From Caulobacter soli (GTDB lineage: Bacteria; Pseudomonadota; Alphaproteobacteria; Caulobacterales; Caulobacteraceae), in contig NZ_CP049199.1 of NCBI RefSeq assembly GCF_011045195.1, positions 3,658,001 to 3,722,000 of the forward strand: 64,000 nt of DNA. Direction: 5' to 3'. The position numbers and the translations under genes were made by a program. The notes beneath the pieces were generated by a model, which was not told the DNA's origin, made no database searches, and was given only the letters and a program-made list of their open reading frames with translations. Position 1 is the stretch's first letter. Every line of letters begins with the position of its first letter. This document shows positions 29,072 through 37,214 of this stretch, piece after piece.

Positions 29072-30067
29072 ATGGTGCTGCGGTTCGTGCAACTGAAGGA
29101 ACAGGACGGGGCGCGGATGCTCGCGGCGGTCAACGACGCGGGCCTGGCCCGCCGCGTCGAGGTCGCCGACACCCTGCTGGCCCTGGCCAACGCCGCCCTG
29201 GCGTCCGACGCGACCCTGGCCGAGGCGGCCCAGGCCACCCCGCTGGGCGTCGAGATCGACATCCCCGCCGCCCTCGCCGAGGGCCGGGTGCTGGCCCCGA
29301 TCGACCACCCCGATCCCGCCCACCTGATCCTGACCGGCACCGGCCTGACCCATCTCGGCTCGGCCGAGGGACGCGACAAGATGCACAAGGCCGCTCAAGC
29401 CGGAGAGAGCCTCACCGACTCCATGCGGATGTTCCTGATGGGCGTCGAGGGCGGCAAGCCCGCCGCCGGCGCGGTCGGGGCCCAGCCGGAGTGGTTCTAC
29501 AAGGGCGACGGCTCGCACGTGGTCGGTCCCGGCGCGCCCCTCGCCTCGCCTGCCTTCGCCCAGGACGGCGGCGAGGAGCCCGAGATCGCCGGCGTCTACC
29601 TGATCGGTCCGGACGGGACGCCGTATCGCCTGGGCTTCTGCCTGGCCAACGAGTTCTCCGACCACGTCATCGAGCGCGGCAACTATCTGTGGCTGGCCCA
29701 CTCCAAGCTGCGCCAGGCGGCCCTCGGCCCCGAACTGCTGACCGGCGAACTGCCGGCCGACGTGCGCGGCGCCAGCAGGATCCTGCGGGGCGGCCAGGTG
29801 GTCTGGGAAAAGCCGTTCCTCTCGGGCGAGGCCAACATGTCCCACACGATCGCCAACCTCGAGCATCACCACTTCAAGTACGACCTGTTCCGCAAGCCGG
29901 GCGACGTGCACGTGCACTTCTTCGGCACGGCCACCCTGTCGTTCTCGGATGGCTTCCAGACAAAGGTCGGCGACGTGTTCGAGATCGGCGCCGCGCCGTT
30001 CCTCTACCCCGCCCGCAACGCCCTGGCCCAAGCGCCGGACAAGCCGGTGGCGGTGCGCAGCCTGTAG
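29072..30067 (+). CDS. AraD1/GguC family protein (FAH superfamily)
   Basis: The 331-residue protein has the fumarylacetoacetate-hydrolase fold: PIDHPDPAHLILTGTGLTH at the N-terminal side, QPEWFYKGDGSHVVGPG, and the metal-binding glutamates in GGEEPEIAGVYLIG. AraD1 proteins act on 2-keto-3-deoxy-L-arabinonate as a dehydratase in non-phosphorylative arabinose breakdown; GguC members accompany arabinose/galactose transporters. Position opposite the GntR gene and under a shared operator supports the dehydratase role. Confidence 0.88.
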   Translation: MVLRFVQLKEQDGARMLAAVNDAGLARRVEVADTLLALANAALASDATLAEAAQATPLGVEIDIPAALAEGRVLAPIDHPDPAHLILTGTGLTHLGSAEGRDKMHKAAQAGESLTDSMRMFLMGVEGGKPAAGAVGAQPEWFYKGDGSHVVGPGAPLASPAFAQDGGEEPEIAGVYLIGPDGTPYRLGFCLANEFSDHVIERGNYLWLAHSKLRQAALGPELLTGELPADVRGASRILRGGQVVWEKPFLSGEANMSHTIANLEHHHFKYDLFRKPGDVHVHFFGTATLSFSDGFQTKVGDVFEIGAAPFLYPARNALAQAPDKPVAVRSL

Positions 30068-30094
30068 GACGGCTTCGGATTGCACCGCGACGAT

Positions 30095-30105
30095 TTGTCG
30101 GACTA
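30095..30105 (+). promoter_or_regulatory. FCD/GntR operator match upstream of the aldose epimerase gene
   Basis: TTGTCGGACTA matches TnGTnnnACnA, and the following TATAC..ACA repeats the longer arrangement of the dehydratase site. Confidence 0.6.
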
Positions 30106-30160
30106 TACGAACAGACAGACGGCCGACAGAGCCGCGACATCGGACAGACGAGGAAACCTC

Positions 30161-31324
30161 ATGAAGCTTCTGCCCCGCGCCCTGCTGGCCGCCGTCGTCG
30201 CCACGCTCCCCGCCATGGCCCTGCCCACAAGCGTTTGGGCCGCCGACTACGCCCGCGCCCCGTTCGGCAAGACGCCGGACGGCGTGGCGGTGGAAGCCGT
30301 CACCCTGACCAACGCCAAGGGCGTCAGCGCCACGGTGATCACCTACGGCGCCACCCTGCAGTCGCTGATCGCGCCCGGCCGCGACGGAACCAAGGCCGAC
30401 ATCGCCCTGGGCTTCAAGGACGCCCAGGCCTACGCCAAGAACGCCAGCTATTTCGGGGCCTCGGTCGGTCGCTTCGCCAACCGCATCGGCAAGGGCCGCT
30501 TCACCCTGGACGGCAAGACCTACCAGTTGGCGCTCAACAACAACGGCGTCGCGGCCCTGCACGGCGGGGCCAAGGGCTTCGACAAGCGGGTCTGGGCGAT
30601 CACCGACATCAAGCGCGGCCCGGTCGCCTCGGTCACCTTCACCCACGTCAGCCCCGACGGCGAGGAAGGCTATCCCGGGACCCTGACCGCCACGGCGACC
30701 TATGCTCTCGACGAGCAGAACAATCTGACAATCCGATACGGCGCGACCACCGACAAGCCGACCATCGTCAACCTGACCAATCACGCCCTGTTCAACTTGG
30801 CCGGCGAGGGCTCGCCCGACGGGGCGATGGGCAATGTCCTGACCCTGGCGGCCGACGGCTACACCCCGGTCGACGCCGAACTGATCCCGACCGGCGAGGT
30901 CACGCCCGTGACTGGCACCCCGTTCGACTTTCGCACGCCGCACGTGGTCGGAGAGCGGGTTCGCGACGCCCGCGATCCCCAGATCGTCGTCGGCCGGGGC
31001 TACGACCACAACATGGTGCTGACCGGCAAGGCCGGCGGCGCCCCACGCCTGGCCGCTCGCCTGGCCGATCCCAAGAGCGGCCGGGTGCTGGAGATCCTCA
31101 GCGACCAGCCGGGCATCCAGCTCTACACCGGCAACTTCATCGACGGCACGCTGGTGGGCAAGAGCGGCCGGATATACCGCCAGGGCGACGGCGTCGCGCT
31201 GGAGCCCCAGCATTTCCCCGACGCCCCCAACAAGCCGGCCTTCGCCCCGGTGCGGCTGGATCCTGGCCAGAGCTACAGCAACACCATGGTGTTCAGGCTG
31301 ACCACGGACGGCAAGCGCGATTAG
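30161..31324 (+). CDS. galM: Aldose 1-epimerase, secreted
   Basis: A 387-residue mutarotase starting MKLLPRALLAAVVATL with a signal peptide ending near VWAAD. The galactose-mutarotase fold shows ITYGATLQSLIAPGRDG, NRIGKGRFTLDGK, LHGGAKGFDK with a catalytic His, the NLTNHALFNLAG His, and a later catalytic Glu in the C-terminal third. It interconverts alpha and beta sugar anomers in the periplasm. It is the third gene under the FCD operators. Confidence 0.93.
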   Translation: MKLLPRALLAAVVATLPAMALPTSVWAADYARAPFGKTPDGVAVEAVTLTNAKGVSATVITYGATLQSLIAPGRDGTKADIALGFKDAQAYAKNASYFGASVGRFANRIGKGRFTLDGKTYQLALNNNGVAALHGGAKGFDKRVWAITDIKRGPVASVTFTHVSPDGEEGYPGTLTATATYALDEQNNLTIRYGATTDKPTIVNLTNHALFNLAGEGSPDGAMGNVLTLAADGYTPVDAELIPTGEVTPVTGTPFDFRTPHVVGERVRDARDPQIVVGRGYDHNMVLTGKAGGAPRLAARLADPKSGRVLEILSDQPGIQLYTGNFIDGTLVGKSGRIYRQGDGVALEPQHFPDAPNKPAFAPVRLDPGQSYSNTMVFRLTTDGKRD

Positions 31325-31392
31325 GCCCTTTCCTGCACCAGTGAAGCGCTCGCCTGGCGGATAATCCTGGCGGCGCGTTCGGCCTATCCGTG
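31319..31392 (+). promoter_or_regulatory. 74-bp upstream block shared with the AraC gene, copy 1
   Basis: This segment begins in the galM stop codon and ends 40 bp before the Ohr-like start. It aligns without gaps to 34178-34251; 50 of 74 positions agree by hand count, with AGTGAAGCGC and CCTATCC intact. Confidence 0.55.
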
Positions 31393-31432
31393 AGTTGCGG
31401 CGAACCGTCCGTCGCGCCACGGAGCGCCGAGC

Positions 31433-31855
31433 ATGCAAGTCCTCTATTCCACCCAGGCCACCGCCCTCGGCGGACGGGCCGGATGGGCGGCCAGCGTCGA
31501 CGGGGCGCTGAAGGTCAGGCTGGCCAGGCCCCGGGCCCTGGGCGGAGCAGGCGACGCCGGCGCCACGCCCGAGCACCTGTTCGCCGCCGGCTATGCCGCG
31601 TCCTTCCTGGAAGCCCTGCGCGCCGCCGCGGCCGAGACCGACGCGGTGATCGTCGAGGACGCCAATGTCACGGTCACCGTCGGCGTCGGCCGCCCCGAGG
31701 GCGAAGACGGCCTGGCGCTGGACGTGTCACTGTCGCTGGACCTGCCCGACCTCGACCGCGAGACCGCCCAGGCCCTGTCCAGCCGCGCCCACGCCCTGTG
31801 CCCCTATTCCCGCCTCCTGCGCGAGCGGCTGGAGCCTCGCACCGCGATCACCTGA
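31433..31855 (+). CDS. Ohr/OsmC family protein lacking the peroxidatic cysteine
   Basis: A 140-residue protein with the Ohr fold. The catalytic Arg15 and Glu47 regions (ALGGRAGWA, TPEHLFAAGYAASFLEAL) and the resolving-Cys segment CPYSR (Cys123) are present. The residue expected to be the peroxidatic Cys in LFAAGYAAC is Ser57. Classical Ohr reduces organic hydroperoxides using both cysteines, so this protein is probably not an active peroxidase. Its upstream block resembles that of the AraC gene. Confidence 0.85.
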   Translation: MQVLYSTQATALGGRAGWAASVDGALKVRLARPRALGGAGDAGATPEHLFAAGYAASFLEALRAAAAETDAVIVEDANVTVTVGVGRPEGEDGLALDVSLSLDLPDLDRETAQALSSRAHALCPYSRLLRERLEPRTAIT

Positions 31856-31935
31856 ACCTCTTTCAGGACGCCGCCCTTGAGCTTGGCCCCGCAACAGTCT
31901 TCGATGAGCCGACTCACGGGGCTCAAGGAACGACC

Positions 31936-32859
31936 ATGCCGCATCTGCCGGATTTCGAGGCCTGGGCGATCTTCGCCAAGGTCGCCGAGAAGGGTTCGTT
32001 CTCGCTGGCGGCCGAAGAGCTGGGCCTGGCCAAGACCACCGTCTCCAAGGCCGTCACCCGGCTGGAGGAGCGGATGCGCACCACCCTGCTGCACCGCACG
32101 ACCCGCAAGCTGTCGCTGACCGAAAGCGGCCGATCCAGCCTGGAGCGCGCCCTGCGCATCCTCAACGACGGCGAGGCCATCGAGGCCGAGATCCTGGAAG
32201 AGGCGGCGATCCCGCGCGGCCTGGTGCGCCTGGCCTCGACCGCCGCGTTCGGCGTCCAGACCCTGGCGCCGCTGCTGCCGGAATTCCTCAAGCGCTATCC
32301 GGAGGTCGAGCTGGACTTCCACATCAGCGACGACAAGCTGGACCTGATCGCCGACAGCTACGACGCCATCGTCAAGGTCGGGCAGTTGGCCGACTCCTCG
32401 CTGCGCGCCACCCGACTGTTCTCCCACCGCCTGCCGGTCGTCGGCGCGCCGGCCTTCTTCGACAAGTACGGACGCCCCGAGCATCCGGAAGATCTGCTGA
32501 AGATGCCGCTCATGGTCTACACCCACATTCGGGAAGCCCAGGACTGGCGCTTCTTCCATCCCGTGCACGGCGAGCACCTGGTGCAGGTGCAAGGCGCGAT
32601 CCGGATGAACAACGGCATGGCGGCCGTGCCGCTTCTGATGGCGGGCCTGGCCGCGACGCTGCAGCCCGAGGTCTACATCTGGAACGAGCTGCGGGACGGA
32701 CGGCTTGAAGAGGTTCTCAAGGAGTGGACCCTGGTGCCCGTGCCCGTGCACATCCTGACGCCGCCGGGTCGCGCCCGGCCGGCGCGCGTGCGGGTGCTGA
32801 TGGAATTCCTGCGCGAGCGCTTCGCCCAGCAGCCGTGGGCGCACGGCATCGAGCGCTAG
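31936..32859 (+). CDS. LysR family transcriptional regulator
   Basis: The 307-residue protein starts MPHLPDFEAWAIFAKVAEKGSFSLAAEELGLAK; the recognition helix reads TTVSKAVTRLE. The C-terminal substrate-binding domain resembles CrgA-like LysR members. It follows the Ohr-like gene by 80 bp on the same strand and may regulate it or the AhpD-like gene downstream. Confidence 0.93.
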   Translation: MPHLPDFEAWAIFAKVAEKGSFSLAAEELGLAKTTVSKAVTRLEERMRTTLLHRTTRKLSLTESGRSSLERALRILNDGEAIEAEILEEAAIPRGLVRLASTAAFGVQTLAPLLPEFLKRYPEVELDFHISDDKLDLIADSYDAIVKVGQLADSSLRATRLFSHRLPVVGAPAFFDKYGRPEHPEDLLKMPLMVYTHIREAQDWRFFHPVHGEHLVQVQGAIRMNNGMAAVPLLMAGLAATLQPEVYIWNELRDGRLEEVLKEWTLVPVPVHILTPPGRARPARVRVLMEFLRERFAQQPWAHGIER

Positions 32860-32889
32860 AGTCTAAGGGCGGTCGCGCCCAGGGGCCGC

Positions 32890-32977
32890 CCTCGTCCTTC
32901 GACAAGCTCAGGATGAGGGCTGCTTTCAGCGGCGGGTGAACTCGAATTCCTCATCCTGAGCCTGTCGAAGGACGAGG
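32890..32977. repeat. Inverted repeat (CCTCGTCCTTCGACA family)
   Basis: CCTCGTCCTTCGACAAGCTC at 32890 is mirrored by GCCTGTCGAAGGACGAGG near 32960-32977, forming a long imperfect stem. It lies between the convergent LysR and AhpD-like genes. Confidence 0.7.
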
Positions 32978-33011
32978 AATTCGCGCACGGGCGCCACAAG
33001 TCTTCTAAGCT

Positions 33012-33482
33012 CTAGGCGTCTTGGGCGGCCGCCGCCACGGCGGCTTGCGGCGGCACGCGAAAGCTGATGGCCAGGCGGTTATAGGTGTTCATCAGGCCGA
33101 TCGCGATGGTCAGGTCCGACAGCTCCTTGTCGCTGAATTCCTCGGACGCGGCCTGGAACTCGGCATTCGGCACGGCGGTGTCGGCGACGCGGGTCACGGT
33201 CTCGGCCCAGGCCAGGGCGGCGCGTTCGCGGGGCGTGAACACCGAGCCAGCCTCACGCCAGGCCTGGACCAGCACCAGCTTGTCGACCGCGACCCCGTCC
33301 TTGAGGATGTCGCGGGTGTGCATGTCGATGCAGTAGGCGCAGCCATTGATCTGCGAGACGCGCAGATAGACCAGGTTGACCAGCGGACCGGGCAAACCCG
33401 ACTGCAGGATGTAGCCATAGACGCCGCCGAGGGCCTTCACGCCGGCGGGGGCGACGACTTGATAGTCGAGACGTTGGGACAT
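33012..33482 (-). CDS. Carboxymuconolactone decarboxylase family (AhpD-like) protein
   Basis: A 156-residue all-helical protein beginning MSQRLDYQVVAPAG with the CxxC motif CAYC (about residues 48-51) in VSQINGCAYCIDMHTRD, the AhpD-like redox centre. Such proteins act as thiol peroxidase partners or related detoxification enzymes. It shares a 251-bp divergent promoter region with the cupin gene. Confidence 0.9.
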   Translation of the reverse strand: MSQRLDYQVVAPAGVKALGGVYGYILQSGLPGPLVNLVYLRVSQINGCAYCIDMHTRDILKDGVAVDKLVLVQAWREAGSVFTPRERAALAWAETVTRVADTAVPNAEFQAASEEFSDKELSDLTIAIGLMNTYNRLAISFRVPPQAAVAAAAQDA

Positions 33483-33733
33483 GGGCGTTCTCCAGATCTT
33501 GGGGCGGGCGTGACGCCCTGGCGGCGCTGATCCTCGGCGACCCGGGGCCGGAGGATGAGAGCCAGTCGGCCACAGGATTGACGCCGGATGCGCGTGGTCG
33601 GAACCGCCCCTCCCCCGCGCGCCGCCCCGCTCGCCAGCCATTCCATCGGTTTTTGAATACTTCCGCTGCTTTTCGACCATTCGAGGGATCGCGCGCGGCG
33701 CATGTTCGGGTCACGCTTCCTCAGGAAACCCTC

Positions 33734-34168
33734 ATGTCCAAGCCCCATTCCCACAGCGGCGCGCGCGGCGCCCTGCTCGGCGCCGTCCTGGCCCTGTCCG
33801 CCGCGATCGGCGCGGCCGGCGCGCACGAAACCGTCAAGCCGCTGTTCCAGCAGGCCCTGCCCAACGTGCCCGGCAAGACCTTCACCACGGTGATCGTCGA
33901 CTTCCCGCCCGGCGTGGAAGCCGTGCCCCATCGGCACGGCGACGCCTTCGTCTATGCCTATGTGCTGAGCGGCGTGGTTCGAAGCCAATTGGAGGGCGAA
34001 CCGGTCAAGACCTATCAGGCCGGCCAGTTCTGGTCCGAACCGCCCGGCGCGCATCACCTGGCGACCGTCAACGCCAGCGCCACGGCGCCGGCTCGCCTGC
34101 TGGTCACCTTCGTCGCCGACACCGGCGTGGCGCTGAAGGTGGACGACGCTCCGGCCGCCGCGCACTGA
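33734..34168 (+). CDS. Secreted cupin-domain protein
   Basis: The 144-residue protein starts MSKPHSHSGARGALLG and has a signal peptide ending near GAAGAHE. The single cupin domain shows PHRHGDAFVYAYVLSG and the second motif PGAHHLATVN, which together supply the His and Glu-type metal ligands. Function unknown; small periplasmic cupins often sense or degrade small molecules. AhpD-like and cupin genes are often paired. Confidence 0.85.
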   Translation: MSKPHSHSGARGALLGAVLALSAAIGAAGAHETVKPLFQQALPNVPGKTFTTVIVDFPPGVEAVPHRHGDAFVYAYVLSGVVRSQLEGEPVKTYQAGQFWSEPPGAHHLATVNASATAPARLLVTFVADTGVALKVDDAPAAAH

Positions 34169-34177
34169 GCGCGTTTC

Positions 34178-34251
34178 GATTAGGTCGCTTTCGGCAACAG
34201 TGAAGCGCCGCCTTGGTCGATTATCGGTGAACGCCGGTCGCCCTATCCCTG
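34178..34251 (+). promoter_or_regulatory. 74-bp upstream block shared with the Ohr-like gene, copy 2
   Basis: Ungapped counterpart of 31319-31392, ending about 35 bp before the AraC start. Conserved runs include GATTAGG, AGTGAAGCGC, GGA/GA-T-ATC and CCTATCC. Confidence 0.55.
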
Positions 34252-34285
34252 TCTCCAGGCAATCACCTTGTTTGGAAACAACGAC

Positions 34286-34717
34286 ATGGACGGGTTCAAG
34301 ACTTCGGCGACCGGCTTTGGCGCTCTCTCGGAAACCACGATGGCGAGCCCGGCGCGCGGCGGGCTCGCGCCCTGGCAGGTGCGGGTGCTGAACGCTCACA
34401 TCGACGCCAATCTCGATGGCGAGATCCGGGTCGAGGAGCTGGCGGGCCTGGTTCGTCTCAGCGTCAGCCACTTCGGCCGGGCCTTCAAGCAGACCTTCGG
34501 CCGCACGCCCCACGCTCACGTCATCGCCGAGCGCGTCGAACGCGCCCAGGGCCTGATGCTGGAGACCACCGAGCCCCTGGCCCAGATCGCCTTCGCCGTC
34601 GGCCTGTCCGACCAGAGCCACCTGTCCCGCCTGTTCCGCCAGGCGACCGGCGAAAGCCCCTTCGCCTGGCGCCGCGCCCGCTGGACCCCCGCCGCGGGCG
34701 GCGTGACCCTGCAGTGA
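34286..34717 (+). CDS. AraC family helix-turn-helix regulator, DNA-binding domain only
   Basis: A 143-residue protein starting MDGFKTSATG after GGAAA; a TTG six codons upstream is less likely. Two helix-turn-helix motifs are visible: VEELAGLVRLSVSHFGRAFKQTFG and LAQIAFAVGLSDQSHLSRLFRQATGESP. There is no sensor domain, so it is of the short SoxS/MarA-like type and probably acts by abundance. It follows the cupin gene. Confidence 0.9.
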   Translation: MDGFKTSATGFGALSETTMASPARGGLAPWQVRVLNAHIDANLDGEIRVEELAGLVRLSVSHFGRAFKQTFGRTPHAHVIAERVERAQGLMLETTEPLAQIAFAVGLSDQSHLSRLFRQATGESPFAWRRARWTPAAGGVTLQ

Positions 34718-34718
34718 G

Positions 34719-35318
34719 CTTTCTTGAACCCTCTCCCCTCTGGGAGAGGGCTCAAGAAAGGGGGACAGAGCTCGGTCTGTCCTTGGCTCATTCGGATCAG
34801 AACCCAATACAATCAGCACTCTAAACTTTCTCGACCCAATCTTGTCCTCGGCGCTCAAAACCCCCGCATCCTAGTCCTCGCCCTGTCGCAGGGGAGGACG
34901 TCCGGCCGGCGACCTCGACGTGCGGCGGGGGCGGTCGAGCGGGAAGCGTCCGTCGGCCGGTTGCGTGGGGCCCATCGGGTCGGTCGGCGGAACGTGGGGG
35001 TCCTGGAAGGGGCCTCGGGCGGTCCGGACCGGACGGCGGGAACACCCTCACGGAGCCGAACGGCGAAACGCGGCAGGCATGGGCTGAAATCGCCCATGCG
35101 GTCCGGACGGGGTACGTCGCCCCTCCGCCCGCCGGGGGCCTCCATCGGAGCGGGTTAAAAATCCGCGATCCGAAGGCTCTCGAGCACAGGCCGCGCGGAG
35201 CGCCCGTGACGTGTCGAAACGGTACTCTCCAACAACTCTACACCGGGCGCGCCCCGGACGCTCCGCCGCCTCCCCAACCCGCCGGGCCATTCCGGCGGAA
35301 GCGCGCCGACGCGCGCCA
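34719..35318 (+). repeat. 600-bp non-coding repeat, copy A (inverted relative to copy B)
   Basis: Aligns over its whole length to the reverse complement of 56546-57144. The stretch 34780-34965 (186 bp) is identical to 56900-57085. Single-base insertions and deletions break every frame, so it is not protein-coding. It begins with a long hairpin (34719-34760) and is packed with GC-rich stems, for example GCATGGGC with its complement near 35087-35100. It fills the AraC-halogenase gap. Confidence 0.85.
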
Positions 35319-35330
35319 CAATCACCTCTC

Positions 35331-35374
35331 CACACGCCCGACATCCCGGCGAAGGCCGGGATGTCGGGCGTGTG
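35331..35374. repeat. REP-type palindrome, copy 2
   Basis: A perfect 20-bp stem around GAAG, whose core is CCCGGCGAAGGCCGGG. It lies 12 bp beyond the end of 600-bp repeat A. Confidence 0.8.
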
Positions 35375-35392
35375 AGGTGGCTTCGGAGCCCC

Positions 35393-36934
35393 TCACGTCC
35401 TGGCGTAGTACGCCTCGACCAACTTCCGATGCGGCGGCAAGTGCTTGAGCGCTTCACGGGCCGCCTCGGCCACCTTGGCGAAGCTCTGCTGGGCCACCGC
35501 GCCCTCGTCATAGCGCCCCTCGACCGGCTTGAAATCGGTGGCCGCGTTCATGCCGTAGAGGATGTACTGGTAGCTGGACGGCAGGAAGGTTTCGAGATCG
35601 ACCAGGAAGTCGAAGCGCGACACCGGACGATGCTTCCACTGGGCCAGCAGGTCGCGCAGGGCCTCGGGCCAGGTGGCCGGATCGGCGTTGTCGCGCCAGT
35701 AGGGCTCGTCGCGCTTGGTCAGGCAGTAGTGCAGCTTGAGGAACGAGACGATCCGCTCGAAGCGGCCGACCATGGCGGCGTTGAAGGTGCGGGCAGCGGC
35801 GTCGCGAGCGGTGCGGTCGCGCAGCGGAAAGACCTCGGCGATCATGGTCGCGGCCACCTCGATCAGCATGATGCCGGTCGATTCCAGCGGCTCGAAGAAA
35901 CCCGCCGACAGGCCCACGGCCACGCAGTTGCCGATCCACTGACGCTCGCGATAGCCGGTCTGGAACTTCAGCAAGCGAGGCGTCAGACCATCGCCGGCCT
36001 TGCCGACATAGCCGCGCAGCACCTCCTCGGCCCGGGCCTCGTCGGTGTGGCGGCTGGAGAACACGTAGCCGACGCCCCGGCGGCTATCCAGGCCGATGTC
36101 CCAGGTCCAGCCGGCCTCGTGGGCGGTGGACAGAGTGTAGGGATTGATCGGCGCGTCGGGGGTCTCGTAAGGAACCTGGATCGCCAGGGCGCGGTCGTTG
36201 AACAGCACGTCGTCGACGCGCTTGAACGGCGCGCCCAAGGCCTCGCCGATCAGCAGGGCGCGGAAGCCCGAGCAGTCGACGAACAGGTCGCCCTCGATGG
36301 TCCCCAGCTCGCCGGCCTGGATCGAGGCGATGTCGCCGGTCATGTCGCGGGTGACGCCGTCGACCTTGCCCTTCAGGTGCGTGACGCCAGCCTCGACCGC
36401 CACGCCGCGCAGGAAGTCGGCGAAGCGCGCGGCGTCGAAATGGTAGGCATAGTTCATCGGTCCCTGGAAATCGGGGTCCTCCAGGCGCTTGGGCGCCCGC
36501 CCCTCGCCGATGATCGCGCCTTGCGTCGTCACCGCGTCGGCGAACGGCAAGGTTGAGCCGCCCTGGTGGTCCAGCAGCCAATAGGGCGACATGTCGCGAC
36601 CGTTGGGACGCAGGGGCAAATTGAACGGGTGAAAGTATTCGGAAGATTTCCCGTTTTCCGAACGGCGTTCCCAATCCACGAACCGGACGCCCTGCTTGAA
36701 GGTCGCCGAGCTCTCGCGCAGGAACCGCGCCTCGCTGACGCCCAGCTCGGCCAGGGTCGAGCGGATGGTCGGAAACGTGCCCTCGCCCACGCCGATCGTG
36801 GCGATGTCCGGAGCCTCGATCAGGGTGATCCGGGCGCCGTCCGGGCGATCGGCGCCCAGGCGCTTGGCCAGATAGGCGGCGGTCAGCCACCCGGCCGTGC
36901 CGCCGCCGACGATGACGATGCGGTTCCCGGTCAT
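35393..36934 (-). CDS. Tryptophan-halogenase family flavoprotein
   Basis: A 513-residue FAD-dependent enzyme. The dinucleotide-binding VGGGTAGWLTA is at residues 9-19, the catalytic Lys80 is in SSATFKQGVRFVDW, the family signature WTWDI is at about 276-280, and the Glu348 region AGFFEPLESTGI is intact. All the residues thought to guide hypohalous acid to substrate are present. Members of this family in TonB-receptor loci have mostly unknown substrates, so tryptophan itself is only one option. The TonB receptor gene upstream ends in its own terminator, so the two are separate units. Confidence 0.92.
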   Translation of the reverse strand: MTGNRIVIVGGGTAGWLTAAYLAKRLGADRPDGARITLIEAPDIATIGVGEGTFPTIRSTLAELGVSEARFLRESSATFKQGVRFVDWERRSENGKSSEYFHPFNLPLRPNGRDMSPYWLLDHQGGSTLPFADAVTTQGAIIGEGRAPKRLEDPDFQGPMNYAYHFDAARFADFLRGVAVEAGVTHLKGKVDGVTRDMTGDIASIQAGELGTIEGDLFVDCSGFRALLIGEALGAPFKRVDDVLFNDRALAIQVPYETPDAPINPYTLSTAHEAGWTWDIGLDSRRGVGYVFSSRHTDEARAEEVLRGYVGKAGDGLTPRLLKFQTGYRERQWIGNCVAVGLSAGFFEPLESTGIMLIEVAATMIAEVFPLRDRTARDAAARTFNAAMVGRFERIVSFLKLHYCLTKRDEPYWRDNADPATWPEALRDLLAQWKHRPVSRFDFLVDLETFLPSSYQYILYGMNAATDFKPVEGRYDEGAVAQQSFAKVAEAAREALKHLPPHRKLVEAYYART

Positions 36935-37014
36935 GAGCACGGTCCCTTGGAAGCGTCGCGAGAGTCCGACGAAAGCCCGAGTCGGCCGCGAAATCTCACT
37001 CTGGATTTGGGCGA

Positions 37015-37057
37015 AAAGAAAAAGCCTGGGTGACGGTCAGGAGGGCCGTCACCCAGG
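37015..37057 (-). terminator. Rho-independent terminator after the TonB receptor gene
   Basis: On the minus strand a perfect 12-bp stem (CCTGGGTGACGG and its complement, loop nine bases) is followed directly by CTTTTTCTTTT. Confidence 0.85.
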
Positions 37058-37174
37058 AGAGCGCAGGTCTGGGAGGCAATACGCTCTAAAGATAGCGGAG
37101 CGACGCCCCGGGGGGAGGTACGCCGCTCCTGAAGCACGGCCCATCCGGGCACGCTTCAAGCCGTGGAAACAGAT

Positions 37175-37202
37175 CTCCCCGCCCGGCGGACCGGGCGGGG
37201 AG
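37175..37202 (-). terminator. Second strong hairpin after the TonB receptor gene
   Basis: A perfect 12-bp stem (CTCCCCGCCCGG) with a CGGA loop starts 13 bp after the receptor stop. The T-run terminator follows 120 bp further on. Confidence 0.6.
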
Positions 37203-37214
37203 GAAGGCTTTGGC

